This document shows, in pieces, positions 23,590 to 29,513 of a DNA stretch of 29,513 nucleotides. The stretch's first letter is position 1. Each line of letters starts with the position of its first letter. Source of the stretch: an uncultured Dysgonomonas sp. (lineage in GTDB: Bacteria > Bacteroidota > Bacteroidia > Bacteroidales > Dysgonomonadaceae); contig CALKIV010000078.1 in the NCBI GenBank assembly GCA_937995835.1, forward strand, positions 1 to 29,513. The letters run 5' to 3'. The position numbers were made by a program, and so were the translations under genes. The notes below the pieces were generated by a model that was not told the DNA's origin, made no database searches, and was given only the letters and a program-made list of their open reading frames with translations.

Positions 23590-24882
23590 ATGAAAATGAA
23601 TTATAAAGAAACAACAGAGTATTTATTTAGCCAACTGCCTGTTTTTCAAAAGATAGGTGGCGAAGCTTATAAACCTGGATTGGGCAATACTGAAAAGTTG
23701 GACAAAATATTTAATCATCCCCATTTGGCTTATAAGACGATTCATGTGGGAGGAACCAATGGCAAAGGGTCTACTTCACATACATTGGCTGCTGTTCTGC
23801 AGCAAGCAGGGTACAAAGTGGGTTTGTATACTTCGCCTCATTTGGTAGATTTTAGAGAGCGAATCAGAGTGAATGGAGAGAAGATAGCTGAGCAATATGT
23901 AATTGATTTTGTAGACCTTAATCGATCCAAGTTTGAACCTGTTGAAGCCTCATTTTTTGAGTTGACAATGATGATGGCCTTTTGTTATTTTAGAGAACAA
24001 AAAGTAGATATTGCCATTATTGAGGTTGGTCTTGGAGGACGTCTGGATAGTACCAATATCATCACACCAGAGCTTAGTGTGATCACCAATATAGGGCTCG
24101 ATCATGTTCAGTTTCTAGGAGATACAATCAGAAAAATAGCAATAGAAAAAGCGGGTATTATCAAACCTAATGTGCCTGTTGTTATTGGCGAAAGCTCTGA
24201 CGAAATACGTGATATATTCAGCGATAGAGCTAAAGAAGTAGATACAAGAATCGTTTTTGCAGAGGATACCCCTCAAGTGATCAGCAGTCAGCTGGTTGAT
24301 AATAAGTGGTTTTATACTACTCCTATGTTGCAAAATATAGAAGGTGAATTAGGAGGGCTAGCACAGCTGAAAAATGCCAATACGATCTTGACGAGTATCG
24401 AAGAATTGAGAACATGTGGATTCAATATTTCTGATCAAGCAATATATTCAGGCTTTAAAAATGTTTGCGAGCTGACCGGATTGATGGGTAGGTGGCAAGT
24501 CATTCAAGATAATCCTAAGGTGGTATGCGACACAGCACACAACAAGGATGGAGTAAAGTATGTGGCACAACAATTAGCAATCACAAAATGTGATAAGTTG
24601 CATATTATCATCGGATTTGCTAACGACAAAGATGTTACTCATATCGTGGAAATGTTTCCCGAACAGGCCGAGTATTACTTTGTTAATGCTCAAATTAGCA
24701 GAGCTTTGCCAGCCAAGGATTTGCAAGTTATAGCACAAAAGCACGGGCTGCATGGAAAGGTTTACTTCACTATCAAAGAGGCGTACACTCAAGCCATAGA
24801 GAATGCAGAAGCTAATGATTTGATTTTTGTAGGTGGAAGTAACTTTGTTGTGGGAGAATTTCTCGAAGGAAGAGAAGAATAA
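23590..24882 (+). CDS. folC: Folylpolyglutamate/dihydrofolate synthase
   Basis: 430 residues. It adds glutamate to dihydropteroate or tetrahydrofolate, the step that makes and retains folates in the cell. The Mur-ligase-like P-loop is GGTNGKGSTSH (54-64). YTSPHLVDFRERI is the FolC signature, followed by IIEVGLGGRLDSTN, GLDHVQFLGDTI and the Lys in EKAGIIK. The C-terminal domain has GRWQVIQ, DTAHNKDG and GSNFVVGEF. A -7-like TAGATTTC lies 19 bases upstream but is imperfect. It converges on the GNAT gene with only 3 bases between stop codons and no terminator. Confidence 0.96.
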   Translation: MKMNYKETTEYLFSQLPVFQKIGGEAYKPGLGNTEKLDKIFNHPHLAYKTIHVGGTNGKGSTSHTLAAVLQQAGYKVGLYTSPHLVDFRERIRVNGEKIAEQYVIDFVDLNRSKFEPVEASFFELTMMMAFCYFREQKVDIAIIEVGLGGRLDSTNIITPELSVITNIGLDHVQFLGDTIRKIAIEKAGIIKPNVPVVIGESSDEIRDIFSDRAKEVDTRIVFAEDTPQVISSQLVDNKWFYTTPMLQNIEGELGGLAQLKNANTILTSIEELRTCGFNISDQAIYSGFKNVCELTGLMGRWQVIQDNPKVVCDTAHNKDGVKYVAQQLAITKCDKLHIIIGFANDKDVTHIVEMFPEQAEYYFVNAQISRALPAKDLQVIAQKHGLHGKVYFTIKEAYTQAIENAEANDLIFVGGSNFVVGEFLEGREE

Positions 24883-24885
24883 GAT

Positions 24886-25383
24886 TTATAAAGGCATTGA
24901 CATCACATAATCTTCCATCAAGAAGCCATTACCAATATTAATATCTTCGGTTTGAGCAATCGAAAAACCTATACGCTCATAGAATCCCAAGGCTTTATTG
25001 TATCTGTTGACATTTAGCTTTAATGCTTTGCTATTCTGCTTTAGTGCTTCGCCTATCACATAGTTGATAAGAGTTTTGCCAACACCTTTCCCTTGCTGAT
25101 CAGGTAGAATATATATTTTATGAATCTTGGTGTATGATGTCTCTGCAAAATGTTGGAAGGATAGATAGCCTAAGAATTTTTCGTCTTCATCTTTTATTAG
25201 AATATAATGATGATCATCTTCTTCCATCTGCTTTATAAGTGCCTCTTTACTATACATCATTTCCATCATATAAGCAATCTGATCTTGTGGTAGAATAGAG
25301 GCAAAAGTAATAGGCCAAACAATTTTGCTTAGCTCTTGTATTATTGGTATATCCTTTGTGGTTGTCGTTATGACCCTTAACAT
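24886..25383 (-). CDS. GNAT family N-acetyltransferase
   Basis: 165 residues. The GNAT fold is evident. Strand beta-4 with YILIKDEDEKFLGYLSF is followed by the acetyl-CoA loop, LPDQQGKGVGKTLINYVIGEAL, which contains the (R/Q)xxGxG/A motif. KLNVNRYNKALGFYERIGF is the usual C-terminal helix and strand. It transfers an acetyl group from acetyl-CoA to an amine; the substrate is unknown. It starts 4 bases after the coiled-coil membrane gene, so the two form one minus-strand operon. Its stop lies 3 bases from folC's stop on the other strand. Confidence 0.9.
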   Translation of the reverse strand: MLRVITTTTKDIPIIQELSKIVWPITFASILPQDQIAYMMEMMYSKEALIKQMEEDDHHYILIKDEDEKFLGYLSFQHFAETSYTKIHKIYILPDQQGKGVGKTLINYVIGEALKQNSKALKLNVNRYNKALGFYERIGFSIAQTEDINIGNGFLMEDYVMSMPL

Positions 25384-25387
25384 AAAG

Positions 25388-26287
25388 TTAACCTTCGAGG
25401 TTGAAGCTTTTAGAGCCTATTCTGTTTCCATCAGCAAAAATATCTACTCGGTAGGTACCCGGCATCAGATATTCCTCCACATTCCAGTAGAGTGTTACAG
25501 ATACTTCTTCGCCTCCATATTCAACGATTCGTTTGATAGAATAGTTGATTTCTCCACTTTCGAAAGGAAATTTATTTGCTCTGCTTTTGGTCAATACATC
25601 GTCATCTGGTTTCATTATTCGAACATAAATTGTACGTTCACCAGGTTCGGCTGTAATGTTCTTGCCAAGGGTAAAATTGATGATTAGTTGCTCTATCTTG
25701 TTGATCTTCTTCTGAACCTTTCCCTTGCTGTTGGTTCCTTGCACACTGATGGCAATAGCGTCAAGCTTAGCTGCTAAAGCCACTTTTTCGGTCAACGATT
25801 CTTTTTGCTTCGATACTTCTTGAAGGTTTCGTTGCGTAGATTGGTATCGGTTAGATATTTCCTTGTTTTCAGCTTTCAGCTTCTCATTGGCTCTATTCAA
25901 AGAATCGATTTGTGCAACGTATGATTTAAGAATTTTTCTAAGAGAATTTAATTCTTTGTTTAGTCTGTTGATCTCTTGTTTGTTTGTCGCTTTTACTGTT
26001 TTCAGTTCATCTAGTAGGCTTTGTACTTTGGCTTTTTCGCTAGATAGTCTTTCAAGCAGGGAGTCATTTTTTACATTCAATCTGAACTCTTCATATTGCA
26101 TTGTCAAGTTTTCGTACTCATCCTCCAGCTCTTGTTTGGTCAGTAAACTGTCTTGATATAAGTCGTCTATCTCAGCCTTTTGGCTGAAGATAAAATATCC
26201 CGCAACACTAATAGCAACCACTAGGCCAATGATGATGCCTATTAATACCTTATTATTGTCCTTTTTCTCAGATTGAATATTACTCAT
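25388..26287 (-). CDS. Single-pass membrane protein with long coiled coil and beta domain
   Basis: 299 residues. A short cytoplasmic lysine-rich N terminus precedes one membrane helix (about 14-34, VLIGIIIGLVVAISVAGYFIF). A long coiled coil at about 36-175 follows, dense in Glu, Lys and Leu heptads (for example LSSEKAKVQSLLDELKTVKA). Residues about 195-299 form a compact beta-rich domain (ERTIYVRIMKPDDD, then SVTLYWNVEEYLMPGTYRVD). Orientation suggests a rod extending into the periplasm with a globular tip. I do not recognise a named family; a scaffold or envelope-spanning role is inferred only. It is first in an operon with a GNAT gene and has a good promoter at 26340-26368. Confidence 0.82.
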   Translation of the reverse strand: MSNIQSEKKDNNKVLIGIIIGLVVAISVAGYFIFSQKAEIDDLYQDSLLTKQELEDEYENLTMQYEEFRLNVKNDSLLERLSSEKAKVQSLLDELKTVKATNKQEINRLNKELNSLRKILKSYVAQIDSLNRANEKLKAENKEISNRYQSTQRNLQEVSKQKESLTEKVALAAKLDAIAISVQGTNSKGKVQKKINKIEQLIINFTLGKNITAEPGERTIYVRIMKPDDDVLTKSRANKFPFESGEINYSIKRIVEYGGEEVSVTLYWNVEEYLMPGTYRVDIFADGNRIGSKSFNLEG

Positions 26288-26339
26288 ATTAAGTAATGCA
26301 ATTTAATATTTAGTCTTTTAACTTAATTTATTTTATTTG

Positions 26340-26368
26340 CAAAGTTAACCACCGATAACCAGTGGCAA
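26340..26368 (-). promoter_or_regulatory. Promoter of the coiled-coil/GNAT operon
   Basis: On the minus strand TTG (26366-26368), an 18-base spacer and TAACTTTG (26340-26347). It lies 53 bases before the ATG at 26287. Confidence 0.65.
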
Positions 26369-26485
26369 TGCAAATATATTAAAGAAATCGTCATAATGCA
26401 CAAAATGACAATTTTGTTTGTCTTTTTTTAATAAATGCCAAGCATAATTTGAATGTCAAAAGTTCTTTTATTCGGAATAAGCATG

Positions 26486-26493
26486 TAAATTTG
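26486..26493 (+). promoter_or_regulatory. -7 promoter element for mdh
   Basis: TAAATTTG matches TAnnTTTG and lies 64 bases before the mdh ATG. The -33 region (AAAAGTTC) is imperfect. Confidence 0.55.
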
Positions 26494-26556
26494 TCACAGT
26501 TAAGGAGCCATCGAAAACATGAAATTTAATTATCATATATAAAAAATAAAAATCAT

Positions 26557-27480
26557 ATGTCAAAAGTAACAGTAGTGGGCGCAGGAAATGTAGGAGCTAC
26601 ATGTGCCAATGTATTAGCTATCAATCATGTTGCCAATGAAATTGTAATGTTGGATGTAAAAGAAGGAGTTGCAGAAGGTAAAGCAATGGACATGAATCAG
26701 ACAGCTCAACTTCTAGGATTCAAAACTCGTATCGTTGGAGTAACAAATGATTATGCAGCTACTGCTAATTCAGATATTGTTGTTATTACTTCAGGAATTC
26801 CACGTAAACCGGGAATGACTCGTGAAGAGCTGATTGGAGTAAATGCTGGAATAGTGAAACAAGTATGCGAAAATGTTTTAAAACATTCTCCTAATGCGAT
26901 CTTAGTAATTATTTCAAACCCTATGGATACTATGACTTATCTGGCTACAAAAGTGACTGGATTGCCTAAAAATCGCATCATCGGTATGGGAGGAGCTTTG
27001 GATAGCTCTAGATTCAAATATTTCTTATCACAAGCGTTGGAGTGTAATTCTAACGATGTAGAAGGTATGGTGATCGGTGGACATGGTGACACCACAATGA
27101 TTCCTGTAACAAGACTTGCTACATATAATGGAATTCCTGTATCTTCTATCTTAACAAACGAAGCACTTGATAAAGTTGCTGCTGACACGATGGTTGGTGG
27201 AGCAACATTGACAGGACTTCTAGGTACTTCTGCTTGGTATGCTCCAGGTGCAGCAGGTGCTGAAGTGGTAGAAGCTATTATCCGTGATCAAAAGAAGATG
27301 ATTCCATGTTCTGTATTACTTGAAGGAGAATATGGTCAGGAAGATGTTTGTATGGGGGTGCCAGTTGTTTTAGGGAAAAAAGGTTGGGAACGTATCATTG
27401 ACCTGAAGTTAACAGAAGCAGAGCAAGCTAAATTTAAAGCTTCAGCAGATGCTGTACGCAAAACAAATTCAGTATTATAA
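26557..27480 (+). CDS. mdh: Malate dehydrogenase (LDH-like)
   Basis: 307 residues. It interconverts malate and oxaloacetate with NAD. The Rossmann motif is VVGAGNVGAT (7-14 region), and D33 in MLDVKEG fits NAD rather than NADP preference. R83 and R89 in IPRKPGMTREEL and R152 in DSSRFKYFL bind the dicarboxylate. VIISNPMD and the catalytic H176 in IGGHGDTTMIP are intact. The substrate loop with arginines and TREE indicates malate rather than lactate. In Bacteroidales this enzyme works in the reductive fumarate/succinate branch. It is probably monocistronic, with its own promoter and a strong terminator. Confidence 0.97.
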   Translation: MSKVTVVGAGNVGATCANVLAINHVANEIVMLDVKEGVAEGKAMDMNQTAQLLGFKTRIVGVTNDYAATANSDIVVITSGIPRKPGMTREELIGVNAGIVKQVCENVLKHSPNAILVIISNPMDTMTYLATKVTGLPKNRIIGMGGALDSSRFKYFLSQALECNSNDVEGMVIGGHGDTTMIPVTRLATYNGIPVSSILTNEALDKVAADTMVGGATLTGLLGTSAWYAPGAAGAEVVEAIIRDQKKMIPCSVLLEGEYGQEDVCMGVPVVLGKKGWERIIDLKLTEAEQAKFKASADAVRKTNSVL

Positions 27481-27520
27481 GATATCAAATATCTAATTTT
27501 ATTAGATATAAGTATAGGTT

Positions 27521-27558
27521 AAAGGCTTCAAACTAATTGCTAGTTTGAAGCCTTTTTT
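27521..27558 (+). terminator. Bidirectional terminator after mdh
   Basis: AAAGGCTTCAAACTA (27521-27535) pairs with TAGTTTGAAGCCTTT (27541-27555), a 15-bp stem with a 5-base loop, followed by T-rich sequence. It lies between mdh (+) and the convergent membrane gene ending at 27577 (-). Confidence 0.92.
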
Positions 27559-27576
27559 ATGGTTTCAATATTCTCT

Positions 27577-29376
27577 TTAATAGCCATTCCACCAATTATT
27601 ATCACGTACCCACCATCCAGAGTTCACATCTTTGATCGGATTAAATCCATCAGATAGCTTGTTACTTCTTGGTTCGATTGCTTCTAGTGGCAAGAATTTT
27701 TTCGAACGATTGAAAGCTTCTCTGGAATCGGTCATAAAGGTTGCCGGAAGAATATCATACGTGATGCCACCTACTCCTAAATTTGATAAATATATTGTTA
27801 AATCTCCTAGCTGATAAGTCTCAAAATTAGCAATAGTGATACTTGATAGAGCTTTAGGTCCATAGGGCTGAACTAATACAGAAACCACTTCACGCTTTGA
27901 AGCAAACAATTTTCGTTGTACTTCAAAATTATGGAAGTTTTTAGTTGCACCTAAAAGCATACATATTGATAAAAACAATAAAAAATAATATTTTCCTTGC
28001 TTCTTTTTTGAGGAGAAAAGCAATGTAAAGAGGAAAAAAATGATGGCATAGTAGACACCAGATACAAATCTAAAATCAGGAGCAGAAAAAGAAACAAGAA
28101 TAATTAGAGCTAAGACTACATAGAGCAAAAGGTGAACTGTATGCAGTTTGTTCTTAGAAATAAAATTTTTGAGGAAAACAATAAATGGCGATGCAAAAAC
28201 GATCCAAGAAAAGATACCGGCAATAGATGTCTGGGCTATCAGTATAAAAAAGATATAGTGTTGTCCATTAAGCCATTTGCGTAATGGTTCAAATGTCACA
28301 TTTTCAAAAAAACGAGCCCAAGCAAAATCTCTAATATAGCCATGTTCTAGTTCTGCAACAAACTTGGGCACTTTCCATTCAAAAGAAAATAAATCAATCC
28401 AATGGACGGGGTATATCACATAGCCAGAGATAATAGCATTCCTTATAAACCAAGGAATAAGAATGCATAAGCTTAAGGTAATTAAAATTGTTATAGACCT
28501 ATAATCCCTGTTCCTTATTAGTAGGAGATAAATAACCAAACTGATAATATAAAAGGGGACAACAGATATCTTTATTGTGACAAGTGCGATTGGTATGATG
28601 GCGTATAATAAAGTACTTGTTTTTAGAGAGTCCGGATAAAATATCAATTTGGAAGCCAAGTACAAAATGATGAGCGAGGGAATAATATCAGTCGATGAAT
28701 TTGTAATGTGTTCATTTTGAAAGATATAAAATGTTGCAAACAAAGCTAATAGAAAGAGTCTGTTGTAGGCTAATTTTGATGTAACGCATTCTCTGAAAAT
28801 CCAACATCCAAAGAAAAAAGATAATAGTGACTGTATAGCATATAAAGGTTCTCCTAGTTGCTCTGTAAATGCAAAGAGTGCACTCAAGAGTAAATGATTA
28901 GAATTAAACCCGAAACGACTTTCTAGGTTAGCTAAACCGGGAACTACTGCAAATTGTTCATTCCATGCTGTTTGTTGATAATGATAATTGACTGCATCAA
29001 ATGCTGACGCACTTATTAAGTTGTATACGATAACTGCCAGTAGAAATAGGATGAAAGATATTTTAGCAGTAGGAGAACATGAAATTAATTGCTTTTTCCA
29101 TTCTATAAGTTTATATTTTATGAAAGTTAAGCGAAAAAAGAAGATATATAAGAGGGCTAATGCAGTGAAAATAAAAGTCAACTTTATATCTATTGGAATC
29201 CAGAGAGAACATAAACCCAAAGGAATGAATGATAGAGATAATCCTAAAATAAAGGTGTCTAAAAAAGTGTATTTTTCGTTTTGTTTTCTCAGCTTTGAAT
29301 ATAAGAGAATAGAGGCGTCTCCAATGCCCCACAAGACTATTGTTATCAAAACCCAAACACCTAGTAGAACAAGCAT
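27577..29376 (-). CDS. Multi-pass membrane protein, GT-C glycosyltransferase-like
   Basis: 599 residues with roughly a dozen hydrophobic segments, starting MLVLLGVWVLITIVLWGIGD. After the first few helices is a periplasmic-type loop with FDAVNYHYQQTAWNEQ (D127 near its start), then VVPGLANLESRFGFNS and LLLSALFAF. This loop with an acidic residue and a PGLANLxxRFGFNS stretch is what I recall from the LIC_10190-type membrane family and resembles GT-C enzymes that use lipid-linked sugars. The soluble C-terminal part (about 500-599) ends in GWWVRDNNWWNGY. No polysaccharide cluster is visible beside it, so its glycan target is unknown. The enzyme role is inference from topology. It faces the mdh terminator. 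Confidence 0.78.
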   Translation of the reverse strand: MLVLLGVWVLITIVLWGIGDASILLYSKLRKQNEKYTFLDTFILGLSLSFIPLGLCSLWIPIDIKLTFIFTALALLYIFFFRLTFIKYKLIEWKKQLISCSPTAKISFILFLLAVIVYNLISASAFDAVNYHYQQTAWNEQFAVVPGLANLESRFGFNSNHLLLSALFAFTEQLGEPLYAIQSLLSFFFGCWIFRECVTSKLAYNRLFLLALFATFYIFQNEHITNSSTDIIPSLIILYLASKLIFYPDSLKTSTLLYAIIPIALVTIKISVVPFYIISLVIYLLLIRNRDYRSITILITLSLCILIPWFIRNAIISGYVIYPVHWIDLFSFEWKVPKFVAELEHGYIRDFAWARFFENVTFEPLRKWLNGQHYIFFILIAQTSIAGIFSWIVFASPFIVFLKNFISKNKLHTVHLLLYVVLALIILVSFSAPDFRFVSGVYYAIIFFLFTLLFSSKKKQGKYYFLLFLSICMLLGATKNFHNFEVQRKLFASKREVVSVLVQPYGPKALSSITIANFETYQLGDLTIYLSNLGVGGITYDILPATFMTDSREAFNRSKKFLPLEAIEPRSNKLSDGFNPIKDVNSGWWVRDNNWWNGY

Positions 29377-29442
29377 AGTATAATGTTAAGTGTGTAATAT
29401 TTGTAGAATAAACTAGTCTGAAAGACGAAATAGCTGGTTAAT

Positions 29443-29472
29443 AAAAAGGTAGACTAAGAGTCTACCTTTTTT
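29443..29472 (-). terminator. Terminator of a minus-strand gene beyond the right edge
   Basis: AAAAAGGTAGACT (29443-29455) pairs with AGTCTACCTTTTT (29459-29471), a 13-bp stem with a 3-base loop and T-runs on both sides. No plus-strand gene precedes it, so it most likely ends a minus-strand gene lying to the right. The last 20 or so bases may hold that gene's C terminus (a frame reading GYTYLE then stop at 29492-29494), but this cannot be confirmed. Confidence 0.8.
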
Positions 29473-29513
29473 ATGTTATTTAGCCAATAGATTATTCTAA
29501 ATAGGTATATCCA

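Noticed and set aside
26400..26425. ACAAAAT/ATTTTGT hairpin followed by a T-run upstream of mdh
   Set aside because: The short AT-only stem has no plus-strand gene before it to terminate, so a chance fold in AT-rich DNA is the simpler explanation.
28988..29383. 131-codon plus-strand frame opposite the start of the large membrane gene
   Set aside because: It is a shadow of the minus-strand gene's hydrophobic coding sequence; its own product is lysine- and isoleucine-rich without a domain.

Overview
The window looks like ordinary chromosome from a low-GC member of the Bacteroidales (phylum Bacteroidota). The evidence is the AT-rich composition, repeated promoters of the Bacteroidota type (-7 element TAnnTTTG, often with TTG about 19-20 bases upstream), few classical Shine-Dalgarno sites, many lipoproteins and signal-peptide proteins, and families typical of the phylum (DUF4230, DUF4369, DUF6913, Bacteroidota-type KdgK and LDH-like malate dehydrogenase). 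I cannot name the genus; a Dysgonomonas-like or Bacteroides-related organism would fit. No phage, insertion sequence, CRISPR array or conjugative module is visible.

Layout. 13-86: tRNA-Arg(ACG), minus strand. 181-1696: minus-strand pair, DUF4230 membrane protein followed by a secreted glycerophosphodiester phosphodiesterase. 1876-5234: three plus-strand envelope genes (TPR lipoprotein, LysM/M23 peptidase lipoprotein, GYxV-repeat exported protein). 5293-9229: minus-strand topB, panB and a DUF4369 protein. 9403-13237: poorly characterised exported proteins (a degenerate Hint-fold protein, two charged or coiled-coil proteins, a small membrane protein) and the only gene-poor gap above 300 bases. 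13414-19375: plus-strand block of ligA, galK, a DUF6913 gene, dapA and kdgK. 19494-21186: minus-strand operon of a HAD phosphatase and a lipoprotein tyrosine phosphatase. 21318-24882: aroK-radA and folC on plus, with a small membrane gene converging on radA. 24886-26287: minus-strand coiled-coil membrane protein plus GNAT acetyltransferase. 26557-27480: mdh. 27577-29376: multi-pass GT-C-like membrane protein. A terminator near the right edge probably belongs to a minus-strand gene mostly outside the window.

How the genes fit. Most recognised enzymes are housekeeping: replication and repair (topB, ligA, radA), cofactors (panB for pantothenate, folC for folate), shikimate and lysine/diaminopimelate pathways (aroK, dapA), sugar phosphorylation (galK, kdgK) and central carbon (mdh). 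They are mixed with envelope proteins of unknown role. I see no single dedicated novel system. The most interesting items are a secreted Hint-like protein that appears to lack all autoprocessing residues, the exported GYxV-repeat protein, an M23 peptidase with HxD instead of HxH, a DUF4369 protein that stops where a thioredoxin domain would normally begin, a structured leader before kdgK, and possible untranslated structure in the gap at 11299-11818.
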